From: Herbidospora daliensis
GTDB lineage: Bacteria > Actinomycetota > Actinomycetes > Streptosporangiales > Streptosporangiaceae
Assembly (NCBI RefSeq): GCF_001570585.1
Contig: NZ_BBXF01000013.1
Span: 38,688-102,687, forward strand
Length of the DNA stretch: 64,000 bases
Direction: 5' to 3'
Shown here piece after piece: positions 8,728-17,023 of the stretch (its first letter is position 1; each line of letters starts with the position of its first letter). Made by a program: the position numbers and the translations under genes. A model generated the notes under the pieces. It worked only from the letters and a program-made list of their open reading frames with translations, was not told the origin of the DNA and did no database searches.

Positions 8728-10593
8728 TCAGAGGGGGAGGCGGGCGGTGACCGTGGTGCCCTCGGCCGAGCCGCGCACCTCGCAGGTGCCGCCCAGTTCG
8801 GCGGCGCGTTCGCGCATCGAGGCGAGGCCCACGCCCGGCCGCGCGTCGGCGGGCAGGCCCCGGCCGTCGTCGCGGACCTCCACGACCAGGTCGCAGCCCC
8901 GGCTGAGACTGATCGAGGAGCGGGTCGCGGCGGCGTGGCGGCGGATGTTGGTGAGCGCCTCCTGGGCGATGCGGTAGGCGGCGACCTCGACCGCCGCCGG
9001 GAGGCCGGTCAGGTCGCCGTCGACGACCAGCTCGCCGGGGCCCAGCTCCTTGATCGCGCCGGCCAGGCCGAGGTCGTCGAGGGCGGGCGGGCGCAGGCCG
9101 TGGACGAGCACGCGGATGTCGCCGGAGACGGCGTCCATGCCGCAGCGCAGGTCGGCGAGCAGGGTGTCGGCGGTCTCCGGGCTGCGGCTGAGGCTCATGC
9201 GGGCCATCGTGATGCGCATCGCCATCGCGCTGAGGGTCTGGCCGAGGCCGTCGTGCAGATCGCGGCGCAGGCGGCGGCGCTCCTCCTCGCGGGCGGTCAG
9301 GATGCGCTCCCGGGAGCGGCGCAGGGCCGTGGTCAGCCGCATGGTGTGCGCGGCGTCGGCGATGTACGGGGTCAGCCCCGCGATCACCCGCTCGTCGTGG
9401 GCGGCCGGGAACCGGCGGCGGCCCGGCGGCCCGATGAGCAGCGTGCCGACGGGCTCGCCGTGCCACACCAGGTCGACCCGGCGCGCCACCACGGGCAGCT
9501 CGCCCCACTGGGTGCGGGCGCCGTCGAGGTCGAGGGCCGCCCCGGTCACCGCCAGGCCCTCCCTGATCGTCTCCAGGGTGGCCAGCAGCCCGTGGACGGG
9601 ATCGCTCTGCTGAAGCCGCCGGCGCAGGTCGGCGGCCAGGCTGATCGGGTCGCCGCGGGTGCCGTAGAGGGCCCGGTCGGCCAGCCGGTGCAGCACCCGC
9701 TTCATCGGGTGGAAGAACACCCCGGCCCCCAGCGCCACGACGAGGCCGAAGTAGCGGTCGACCTCGGCCACGAACAGGCTGGAGGCGGTGCCCGCCAGCA
9801 CGTAGGCCGAGGCGAACACGGTCACCATCCCGGCGCCGACCAGCGCGCGGGTGATCAGGGTGTCGATGCCGAACAGCCGGTAGCGCAGCACGGCCAGCGT
9901 GATCGCGGCCGGGATCAGCGGGATCGTGATCGCGGTGATCCACCAGAGCGACCCGCCGATGATCCACGGCACGCTCAGGCAGGCGATGGCCAGCAGCGGC
10001 CAGAGGATCTGCCGCCGCTCGTCGTCTCCGGCCCGCCGGAACCTGATCACCAGCGAGGAGAACGCCAGCACCAGCGCCGCGGTGACGAGCGGCGGCAGCA
10101 CCCCGGTCCCCGGCGTGACCCATTCGGCGGCCAGCACGACCGCCGCGAAGCCGCCCGGCCAGCACCACGCCTTCGACAGCAGCGCCCCGGTCGGGTAGAG
10201 CATCGGCAGCAGCACGCCGAGGGCGTAGGTGGTCAGGTTCCAGACCCCGTGGGAGAACACGCCGAGCGGCGCGGCCAGCGGGTGGCTCTGGACCAGCAGC
10301 GCGGCCAGGTCGGCCGAGGCGGCGCTGGCCGCCGCGCCGAGCCCGCCCAGCGCCAGCAGCCAGCCGATCACCAGCTTCGGCCGCCGCTGCACCAGCAGCG
10401 CCCCGAAGACCGGGAAGGCCAGCCCCATCACGTCCTGCGGGCTGACCGGCAGCGGCCCGCCGGGCCCCGGCAGCCGCTCGCCGATCGCCAGGTCGGCGAC
10501 CACCAGGAGGATCGCGGCGCCCGCGGCGCCCGCCGCGCAGATCCGGGCCGCCCGGTCGGGCAGCCGCATCCAGCGCGGCCGGGTCTCTTCCAC
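8728..10593 (-). CDS. Orphan NarL-family sensor histidine kinase, paralogue of 4342-6339
   Basis: A 621-residue membrane kinase, similar along its length to the kinase at 4342. Shared blocks include the IGWLLALGG-type membrane region, DLVWHGEPVGTLLIGPP, AHDERV, RRDLHDGLGQTLSAMAM with phospho-acceptor H447, and GLRPPALDDLGL. The ATPase domain has AQEALTNIRRHA and DDGRG. No response-regulator gene is adjacent: downstream is the convergent regulator at 7679 and upstream the expansin-like gene. It may signal to the BTAD fusion regulator at 2875, the nearest receiver protein, or to a distant partner. The similarity points to a local duplication followed by divergence of the sensor half. Confidence 0.9.
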   Translation of the reverse strand: MEETRPRWMRLPDRAARICAAGAAGAAILLVVADLAIGERLPGPGGPLPVSPQDVMGLAFPVFGALLVQRRPKLVIGWLLALGGLGAAASAASADLAALLVQSHPLAAPLGVFSHGVWNLTTYALGVLLPMLYPTGALLSKAWCWPGGFAAVVLAAEWVTPGTGVLPPLVTAALVLAFSSLVIRFRRAGDDERRQILWPLLAIACLSVPWIIGGSLWWITAITIPLIPAAITLAVLRYRLFGIDTLITRALVGAGMVTVFASAYVLAGTASSLFVAEVDRYFGLVVALGAGVFFHPMKRVLHRLADRALYGTRGDPISLAADLRRRLQQSDPVHGLLATLETIREGLAVTGAALDLDGARTQWGELPVVARRVDLVWHGEPVGTLLIGPPGRRRFPAAHDERVIAGLTPYIADAAHTMRLTTALRRSRERILTAREEERRRLRRDLHDGLGQTLSAMAMRITMARMSLSRSPETADTLLADLRCGMDAVSGDIRVLVHGLRPPALDDLGLAGAIKELGPGELVVDGDLTGLPAAVEVAAYRIAQEALTNIRRHAAATRSSISLSRGCDLVVEVRDDGRGLPADARPGVGLASMRERAAELGGTCEVRGSAEGTTVTARLPL

Positions 10594-10625
10594 GGCTTCT
10601 GAGACGGGGCCTGGAGAGGGAAAGT

Positions 10626-11387
10626 TCAGCAGATCTCCGGCGAATCGGGTGACTGTTTGTCAGACGGGGTGGTGATGGTCCGGACCCTCGGCGGGGGCGT
10701 GCCGTAGAGGCGCTGGGAGAAGCGCTGTGTCGTGCCCGGCCGCAGCAGAATCCCAGCGATCGTGGCCTCGCCGCCGTACACGTCGGAGACCCGCAGCGTG
10801 AAGGGCCCCGGCCCCGGCTCGCCCGGGAACACCCAGTAGTTGTCGGCTCCCCGGCGCAGGTCACGCCAGTGGGGGCCGCTGCGCACCCGCACGTGCGCCA
10901 GCCGGTTGCCGTGGTCGAGCACCTGGAGCGCCGCCCAGTGGACGGTGGAGCCCGGCTTGACCCGGAACGCCAGCCGCCGGGCCGGGTCGGGGTCGCGGAC
11001 CTCGCGGTACGCGATGGCGGCGCTGCCGTCGTCGCGATCGGCGATGCTGATGAACGCCTCCGCCGACAGGTCGAGATCACCCGGGCCGCAGGCCGGGCAG
11101 CGGTCGACCACCAGCACCCTGACCGTGCCCGTCGGCCCCGTCACGTCGAGATAGCCGCCGCAGGCGGCCGACCCGGCGTACTCGGCCGTCGACACCGAGG
11201 CCACCAGCATGGCCGTGCCGGGCAGTGAGCAGTTCCCCGGCGTTCGGGTCTCGTAGAAGTAGGCCCGCCCCCGCCGGTCGGGCGAGGCGCAGACCGGCCC
11301 GGTCAGCTGGACGAACACCGCCGCCGCCACCAGCGCCGCCACGGCGAACACCACCCCGCGCCTCTTACGGCGTCGCGCATGCCTCAT
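10626..11387 (-). CDS. Expansin-like secreted protein (DPBB plus CBM63-like domain)
   Basis: A 253-residue protein with a basic N-terminus and one membrane-spanning signal segment (about 10-32). It is followed by a double-psi beta-barrel like RlpA/expansin: CSLPGTAMLVASVSTAEY, ACGGYLDVTGPTGTVRVLVV, then DRCPACGPGDLDLS, including the aspartate typical of expansins. The second domain (about 150-235) resembles the CBM63 beta sandwich. Bacterial expansins loosen cellulose or bind peptidoglycan without hydrolysis. The gene lies 32 bases upstream of the orphan kinase on the same strand. No cellulase is adjacent. It is probably secreted or anchored; the biological target is not determined. Confidence 0.75.
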   Translation of the reverse strand: MRHARRRKRRGVVFAVAALVAAAVFVQLTGPVCASPDRRGRAYFYETRTPGNCSLPGTAMLVASVSTAEYAGSAACGGYLDVTGPTGTVRVLVVDRCPACGPGDLDLSAEAFISIADRDDGSAAIAYREVRDPDPARRLAFRVKPGSTVHWAALQVLDHGNRLAHVRVRSGPHWRDLRRGADNYWVFPGEPGPGPFTLRVSDVYGGEATIAGILLRPGTTQRFSQRLYGTPPPRVRTITTPSDKQSPDSPEIC

Positions 11388-11430
11388 GCCGGATACATAG
11401 AGACACGCGGTGATTACGTTACGTAGATCT

Positions 11431-12336
11431 TCACTGGTAGCGCGGGGACTCCAGCAGCCATTCGAGATAGGCCCGGGGTGCGCCGAACAGCGCCGCGGCC
11501 ACCTTCTCGACCTCGTCGGGCACCCCGAGCTCCGCGTACGCCTCGGGCAGCGCCTTGGCCGCGTCGGTCAGATCCTCGGCCCGTTCGGCGATCCGGTCGG
11601 CCACCCACTCGGCCGGGGCGGGCACCCCGATCCGCGAGGCCGCCACCCGCAGGTAGTTGTGCGGGTCGCCGCGCTCCTTGCCGAGCGAGGCCACGTCGTT
11701 GCACCAGGCCGCCACGTCGACCATCGCCTCCACGAGCGTGCGCCAGGGCGGCGTGGCGTGCAGGCGGCCCGGCACCTCGATCCGCAGGCAGCCCTCGACG
11801 ATCTCCGCGCCGGGGCCGGCGAACACGTCCCGCCGCAGCGACGGGTACTCCCCGGCCGACGGCACCCGCCCGATCGACCGGTTCACCGCCTGCATCCGGC
11901 ACGCCTGCGCCTGCGCCTCCATCCGCGCCGTGAACCGCTGCTCCCAGGCCGGGCTCATGTCGGGCGCGGTTACCCGCCACAGGTCGGCGAACGCCGCCAC
12001 CAGCGGCTCGTCGGTCCCCCTGCCGGTCCGGGCGGCGTCGCGCAGCCGGCCCTGCATCTGGTCGAGCACGGTCGTGTCGCGGCTGCCGGTGCCCTCGTCG
12101 CACCAGTCGTCGTAGGCCAGCTGCCAGGTGATCCAGCGGGCCAGCAGCTCGTTGCCCGGCAGCACCCGCGCGGCCAGGCGCTGCGGCCGGGCGGAGATCG
12201 ACAACCCGTACAGCCCCGCCCAGGCCCCCAGCGCCCGCGTGTCGCAGACGACGGGCTCTCCGAGGACCGGCGGGAGGCCGTACGCGAGCGGGGCCAGAAC
12301 GGCCGCAACCGAAGGTATGCGCAGCTCAGGGGTCAT
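11431..12336 (-). CDS. Class I terpene synthase
   Basis: A 301-residue terpene cyclase with both metal-binding motifs intact: the aspartate-rich DDWCDE at 76-81 and the NSE triad NDVASLGKE at 213-221. It also has a pyrophosphate-sensing arginine in SLRRD (about 168) and the terminal RY pair (298-299). These mark a Mg2+-dependent synthase that ionises a prenyl diphosphate. The length and motifs suit a mono- or sesquiterpene cyclase; the product cannot be predicted. No prenyltransferase or P450 is adjacent, so the substrate would come from general isoprenoid metabolism. The start lies about 140 bases from the divergent glnA2 start. Confidence 0.92.
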   Translation of the reverse strand: MTPELRIPSVAAVLAPLAYGLPPVLGEPVVCDTRALGAWAGLYGLSISARPQRLAARVLPGNELLARWITWQLAYDDWCDEGTGSRDTTVLDQMQGRLRDAARTGRGTDEPLVAAFADLWRVTAPDMSPAWEQRFTARMEAQAQACRMQAVNRSIGRVPSAGEYPSLRRDVFAGPGAEIVEGCLRIEVPGRLHATPPWRTLVEAMVDVAAWCNDVASLGKERGDPHNYLRVAASRIGVPAPAEWVADRIAERAEDLTDAAKALPEAYAELGVPDEVEKVAAALFGAPRAYLEWLLESPRYQ

Positions 12337-12406
12337 AAGATGACACGGTAGGTGAGCGTTCGCCGGTTGTCCCTGAGGCGCGACGGGGTGTCCTCACGGC
12401 AGGTGC

Positions 12407-12422
12407 GTAACGTATGTGAAAC
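12407..12422 (+). promoter_or_regulatory. Candidate GlnR half-box upstream of glnA2
   Basis: GTAAC-N6-GAAAC matches the a and b elements of the actinobacterial GlnR box (GTNAC-N6-GAAAC) exactly. It lies 57 bases upstream of the chosen TTG start of glnA2. The next a/b positions (GGGGC, GTAGG) do not match, so only half of a full four-element box is present. Direct control of glnA2 by GlnR is therefore possible but unproven. Confidence 0.4.
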
Positions 12423-12478
12423 ACACAAGGGGCACACTGGTAGGTGTCCAGACCTGGAACTTTCGTGAGGTAGTCGCC

Positions 12479-13840
12479 TTGGACCGCCAGCAGGAATTCG
12501 TCCTCCGCACGCTTGAAGAGCGCGACATCCGGTTCATCCGGCTCTGGTTCACCGACGTCCTCGGTTTCCTGAAGTCCGTGGCCATCGCGCCGGCCGAGCT
12601 CGAAGGCGCCTTCGCCGAGGGCATCGGCTTCGACGGCTCGGCCATCGAGGGCTTCTCCCGCGTCTACGAGTCGGACATGCTCGCCAAGCCCGACCCGTCG
12701 ACCTTCCAGATCCTCCCGTGGCGCAGCGAGACCCCGGGCGCGGCCCGGATGTTCTGCGACATCCTGATGCCCGACGGCTCCCCGTCGCACGCCGACCCCC
12801 GCTGGGTGCTCAAGCGCACCCTGGCCAGGGCCGCCGACATGGGCTTCACCTTCTACACCCACCCCGAGGTCGAGTTCTTCCTGCTCAGGAACCGCCCCGA
12901 GAAGGGCGTCAGGCCCGAGCCGATCGACGACGGCGGCTACTTCGACCACACGCCCCACAGCGCCGGCCACGACTTCCGCCGCAACGCGATCATGATGCTG
13001 GAGGCCATGGGCATCTCCGTGGAGTTCAGCCACCACGAGGGCGCCCCCGGCCAGCAGGAGATCGACCTCCGCTACGCCGACGCGTTGTCGACCGCCGACA
13101 ACATCATGACGTTCCGCCTGGTCATGAAGGAGGTCGCGCTCGAACAGGGCGTCTGGGCCTCGTTCATGCCCAAGCCGTTCACCGAATACCCCGGCTCCGG
13201 CATGCACACCCACATGTCGCTGTTCGAGGGCGACCGCAACGCCTTCTACGAGCCCGGCTCCGACTACCAGCTCTCCAAGGTCGGCCGCTCCTTCATCGGC
13301 GGCCTGCTCAAGCACGCCGCCGAGATCACCGCCGTGTGCAACCAGTGGGTCAACTCCTACAAGCGGCTGTGGGGCGACACCGAGGCCATCGCGGGCGCGG
13401 GCGGCGAGGCCCCCTCCTACATCTGCTGGGGCCACAACAACCGCTCGGCCCTGGTGCGGGTGCCGATGTACAAGCCGCACAAGGGCGGCTCGACCCGCAT
13501 CGAGTTCCGCTCGCTCGACTCGGCGTGCAACCCCTACCTGGCGTACGCGATGATCCTGGCGGCCGGGCTGAAGGGCATCGAAGAGGGCTACGACATCCCC
13601 GCGGGGGCCGAAGACGACGTGTGGGCGCTGACCTCGGGGGAGCGGCGGGCGCTGGGCATCCACCCGCTGCCGCAGTCGCTCGACGAGGCGATCACGGCGA
13701 TGGAGCACTCGGAGCTCGCGGCCGAGACGCTCGGGGAGCACGTGTTCGACTACTTCCTGCGCAACAAGCGGTCGGAGTGGCGCGAGTACCGGCGTCAGGT
13801 GACGGAGTTCGAGCTGGGACGCTACCTGCCGGTCCTCTGA
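12479..13840 (+). CDS. glnA2: Glutamine synthetase, GlnA2 type
   Basis: Type I glutamine synthetase fold with EGIGFDGSAIEG, the metal-binding VEFFLL region, NQWVNSYKRL and NNRSALVRVP. The best start is TTG at 12479, preceded by GTGAGG at good spacing, giving 453 residues and an N-terminus (DRQQEFVLRTLEE) like the GlnA2 subfamily. In-frame upstream codons look non-coding. Where GlnA1 carries the adenylylated Tyr in its DLYELPPEE motif, this protein reads VWALTSGE, so GlnE is not expected to modify it. GlnA2 of mycobacteria and streptomycetes is dispensable, and in Streptomyces it has been linked to polyamine use, so annotation as a bulk-nitrogen enzyme may be wrong. The gene lies divergent to the terpene synthase, and its 3' end overlaps the convergent TPR gene by 19 bases. 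Confidence 0.93.
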   Translation: MDRQQEFVLRTLEERDIRFIRLWFTDVLGFLKSVAIAPAELEGAFAEGIGFDGSAIEGFSRVYESDMLAKPDPSTFQILPWRSETPGAARMFCDILMPDGSPSHADPRWVLKRTLARAADMGFTFYTHPEVEFFLLRNRPEKGVRPEPIDDGGYFDHTPHSAGHDFRRNAIMMLEAMGISVEFSHHEGAPGQQEIDLRYADALSTADNIMTFRLVMKEVALEQGVWASFMPKPFTEYPGSGMHTHMSLFEGDRNAFYEPGSDYQLSKVGRSFIGGLLKHAAEITAVCNQWVNSYKRLWGDTEAIAGAGGEAPSYICWGHNNRSALVRVPMYKPHKGGSTRIEFRSLDSACNPYLAYAMILAAGLKGIEEGYDIPAGAEDDVWALTSGERRALGIHPLPQSLDEAITAMEHSELAAETLGEHVFDYFLRNKRSEWREYRRQVTEFELGRYLPVL

Positions 13841-14934
13841 TGCCGGGTGAGCATCGGCACCAACGCCGCCACGAACCAGGCGACGTGGAGCAGGGTGACG
13901 ACGAGCCACGCGCGTTCGTTCGTCACCTGTGCGGCCGCCATCACGATGGCGGTCAGCATCAGGCCGGCGGTGACCGGCAGGTAGACGCGTAGCGCCCAGC
14001 CTGCCGTGAGGAACCGCCAGGTCTGCCCGGGGCCGAGCCACCAGCGCACGACCAGCCAGACGAGCAGGCCCAGGGCGGCGACGACACCCCCGGCGGCGGC
14101 CGCCGCCCCGGGGGAGGGCGGCCGCCCCTCGTCCAGCACGGGGAAGCCGAGCCACATCGTGGCGGCGAAGGGCAGGAAGCACAGCCAGGCCGCCAGGACG
14201 TTCGCCGCGATGGCGAGCCGGCCCGGGAGCGTGAGGTGGAGCTCACGGGACACGGCCCGCCAGCGCTGCACGGCGGCGCCGACTCTGTCGCCGCCGCGCC
14301 GGATCCTGAAAGCCCGGAAGCCCAGGAACCCGGCCGCCGTCAGGGCCGCCATGATCACGACCCCTGCCAGGGGAGACCGGTCCGGGGGCCGGTCGACGCC
14401 CAGCAGGTCCTCGATCAGGCCGCCCAGCCACTTCGTGACGGGGATCCAGGTCAACGTGACGACGACGGCCGTCAGGGCCGCGGCCCACGTCCAGGAGCGG
14501 GGCTTCTCCACCGGTTCGTCGGGCACCGGCTCGTCCGCCTTCTCGGCGTGGTGCTCCGCTTCGAGCAGCAGGTCGCGGGCGGGGTCGGCGGCGTAGGCCT
14601 TCGCCAGCGCCTGGTTGGCCATCGGGTCGTCGGGATCGAGCTCGACCGCGCGGCGGCCGTAGGAGATGGCCTGGGTGACGTCGCCCAGCAGGCGGAACGT
14701 CCAGGAGGCGAGGGCGAGGTGGTCGGCCCGGAGGTCGGGGGAGACGATCATCGCCCGGTCGATCGCCGCGCGGGCGGCGCGGGGGTCGCCCTGGAGGATG
14801 TGAACGTGCGCCGAGAGGAGGACGGGGTTGGGGTCGTCGGGGTACTTCTCCATCAGGGCGTCCACTTTGAGGCGGGCCTGACCGTAGTCTTCGAGGACGC
14901 ATAATTCGCTGATCGAGTCGTACTCATCCTCCAT
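13822..14934 (-). CDS. TPR-repeat membrane protein
   Basis: A 370-residue protein. Residues 1-125 form about three tetratricopeptide-like helical pairs (for example ISYGRRAVELDPDDPMANQA), followed by a charged linker. Five or six hydrophobic segments span about 150-360. The TPR part would face the cytosol and recruit partners to the membrane. The gene is 37 bases downstream of the TIR gene on the same strand, so it may be the distal member of the conflict operon. Similar TPR-membrane proteins also occur alone. No enzymatic motif is seen. Confidence 0.72.
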   Translation of the reverse strand: MEDEYDSISELCVLEDYGQARLKVDALMEKYPDDPNPVLLSAHVHILQGDPRAARAAIDRAMIVSPDLRADHLALASWTFRLLGDVTQAISYGRRAVELDPDDPMANQALAKAYAADPARDLLLEAEHHAEKADEPVPDEPVEKPRSWTWAAALTAVVVTLTWIPVTKWLGGLIEDLLGVDRPPDRSPLAGVVIMAALTAAGFLGFRAFRIRRGGDRVGAAVQRWRAVSRELHLTLPGRLAIAANVLAAWLCFLPFAATMWLGFPVLDEGRPPSPGAAAAAGGVVAALGLLVWLVVRWWLGPGQTWRFLTAGWALRVYLPVTAGLMLTAIVMAAAQVTNERAWLVVTLLHVAWFVAALVPMLTRHQRTGR

Positions 14935-14971
14935 TTCTCCAGCTTAATCAGCTGATTTCCGTTATAGGCGT

Positions 14972-16072
14972 TCAGCGGATGACCCACTGGCTGATCAGGC
15001 CGTTGGAGTCCTGCAGCGAGCTGAGCGCCTTGCTCATCTTTCCGAGCGGTTTCGCCAGGTCGCGGCTGATGCCCTTGGCGCCGTCGAGGTTGCGGAGCAG
15101 TTCGTCGAGGCCGGCGACGGCCGGTTGCATGGTGTCGGCCAGTTCGCGCATGACCTTGACGAACGACGCCCGTTCCTCCGGGGTCGCGGTGCCCGAGTCC
15201 TGCTCGTACTCGCGGATGGCCGCCAGGATGGCCGGGTTGATGGTGACGACCTGGTCGGCGTACCGGGTCGAGACGGCGACCAGCCGATCGGCGACCGGGT
15301 CCATTTCGTCGGCGAACTCCCGCAGGAGGGCGAGCCGCCCGGCGAAGCCGTGGCCGGCCTGGTCGCTCTCCTGGATCCGGGCCGCCATCGGCGTCACCAC
15401 GACCCCCAGCTCGGTCAGGGTCGTGCGCAGTTCGTCGATGGTCGAGGCCCACGCCGGCACGGCCTTCTCGGCCTCGGCCATGACGTCGACGATGCCGGGG
15501 CCCTCGCCCGCCCAGGCGTCGCCGGCCAGTTCCTCAGGGGTCGGCAGGGCCGGCGGGTTCTCCTGCAGGTTCTCCGCGATCCTGACGAGCCGGCCCGCCA
15601 GGGCGTGCACGGCCGCGCGGTAGGCGGCCGAGTTCTCGTCGAGGAGGCGGAGCTCGCGCCAGTCCTGGAAGTGGGTGCGGCGGACCAGCGCGACGATCTC
15701 GTCGTCGTCCTCCCCGGTGTCGAGCTGGCGGATGGGGGCGTACACGATCGGCAGGAAGAGCTCCTTCACGCCGAGGCTCTCGGCCTTCCCCGCGAACCGG
15801 AGCAGTTCCCGGCGGCACTCGTGGCTCCGCAGGTAGCGGGTGGTGATGATCGGGATGAAGAACGTGGTGGACTGCAGTGCCTGATCGATGCGCTGACGCC
15901 ATTCGTCGCCCCACTCGATGCCCTCGCGGTCGACGAAGATCTCCAGGTCGTCGCCGGTGAGGAGGGCGTACTCCTCGCGGACGCTCTCGGCGAGGCGGAG
16001 CAGGCGGCCGCCCTCGGCCTGGTCGTCGCGGTGTGTGTAGCTCCAGAAGCCGGCTGCGTTGGTCGCATTCAT
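14972..16072 (-). CDS. TIR-domain protein, probable NADase effector
   Basis: ATG at 16072 gives 366 residues; longer readings would run into the upstream gene. Residues 5 to about 150 are a TIR domain: FWSYTHRDD (strand A), EIFVDREGIEWGDEW (BB loop) and SHECRRE at 83-89, where E89 sits in the SxxCxxE pattern that holds the catalytic glutamate of NAD-cleaving TIR proteins. Residues 160-366 are alpha-helical with no recognised family and may be a sensing or oligomerisation part. No transmembrane helix is seen. The leader lacks a clear Shine-Dalgarno; a TAGGCT element lies six bases before the ATG, so a separate leaderless promoter is possible. The adjacent ADP-ribosylglycohydrolase gene supports an NAD/ADP-ribose theme. 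NADase activity is inferred, not shown. Confidence 0.85.
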   Translation of the reverse strand: MNATNAAGFWSYTHRDDQAEGGRLLRLAESVREEYALLTGDDLEIFVDREGIEWGDEWRQRIDQALQSTTFFIPIITTRYLRSHECRRELLRFAGKAESLGVKELFLPIVYAPIRQLDTGEDDDEIVALVRRTHFQDWRELRLLDENSAAYRAAVHALAGRLVRIAENLQENPPALPTPEELAGDAWAGEGPGIVDVMAEAEKAVPAWASTIDELRTTLTELGVVVTPMAARIQESDQAGHGFAGRLALLREFADEMDPVADRLVAVSTRYADQVVTINPAILAAIREYEQDSGTATPEERASFVKVMRELADTMQPAVAGLDELLRNLDGAKGISRDLAKPLGKMSKALSSLQDSNGLISQWVIR

Positions 16073-16134
16073 GCGGGGGAGCCTATTCGGGTGTACGTGA
16101 CTAAAGTGAAGAAAGTCGTGCGACTCCGGCCTTT

Positions 16135-17019
16135 TCAGGATTTGCGGGCCGGCCGCAACCAGCCGGGCAGCGGTTCGCGGCGGCTCAACCACTTGGGCGG
16201 CAGCGTGACCTGCGGTGCGGCCGCGACGATGCCGCCGACGATCGCGCACGTCGTGTCGACGTCGCCGCCCGCCGAGGCCGTCGTCCACATGGCCCGTTCG
16301 AAGTCGCCGCGTTCCCGGGCCGCGACCCACAACGTGAACGGGACCGTGTCGTGCGCGGTCACCCGGCGGCCGTTGCCGAGCATCCGGGCGGCCAGGCCCG
16401 GGTCGGCGATCGTGAGCAGCTGCCGCGCCTCGGCGAGGCCGTCGCGGACCAGGCCCGGCGCGACGTGGGCCATGACCTGGTCGAGGAAACGTCCCGGCGG
16501 GAGCGACGGGTCGAGCGCCGCCGCGACGGCCACGGCGACCGCCCCCGCGACCGCTTCGGGGTGGGCATGGGTGACCTCGGCGGACAAGGCCGCCTCCGCG
16601 GCTGCTCTGGCCGGGTCGCCGGCGAACCAGGCGCCCAGCGGGGCGACGCGCATCGCGGCGCCGTTGCCCCAGGAGCCCGTGCCGTCGAACAGGCCGGTGG
16701 CGAGCTCGCGCCAGTCGCCACCCTCTCTCACCAGGCGCAGCAGCCGGTTGGTGGCCGGGCCGTAGCCCCGGTCGAAGTCGTGGCGGGCGGCGAAGGCGTC
16801 GGCGAGGTCGTCCTGGTCGACGGCGCCTCTTCTGGTCAGGACGTCGACGACCGAGCAGGCCATCTCGGTGTCGTCCGTCCACTGCCAGGGGGCCGGGGGG
16901 AGTGTACGGGCCGACAGGTGGGGGCGGTTGGCGGGGACGAAGAACTGGGAGCCGAAGGCGTCGCCGAGGGCGAGGCCGAGCAGGGAGGCGTGCGCGAGGG
17001 AGGGGGACATCCCTGCCAT
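16135..17019 (-). CDS. ADP-ribosylglycohydrolase (DraG/ARH family)
   Basis: A 294-residue all-helical hydrolase with the metal-binding signatures of the family: GDAFG (19-23), WTDDTEM (47-53), GNGAAMR (118-124) and GGDVDTT (251-257). The family removes ADP-ribose from proteins, nucleic acids or small molecules with Mg2+ ions. A second ATG at 17010 is possible. It lies 4 bases after the membrane GTPase gene and 62 bases before the TIR gene, so it belongs to the operon. It may reverse ADP-ribosylation or degrade an ADP-ribose-derived signal made by TIR, acting as brake or immunity factor. This partnership is inferred from position. Confidence 0.88.
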   Translation of the reverse strand: MAGMSPSLAHASLLGLALGDAFGSQFFVPANRPHLSARTLPPAPWQWTDDTEMACSVVDVLTRRGAVDQDDLADAFAARHDFDRGYGPATNRLLRLVREGGDWRELATGLFDGTGSWGNGAAMRVAPLGAWFAGDPARAAAEAALSAEVTHAHPEAVAGAVAVAVAAALDPSLPPGRFLDQVMAHVAPGLVRDGLAEARQLLTIADPGLAARMLGNGRRVTAHDTVPFTLWVAARERGDFERAMWTTASAGGDVDTTCAIVGGIVAAAPQVTLPPKWLSRREPLPGWLRPARKS

Positions 17020-17023
17020 TCGA

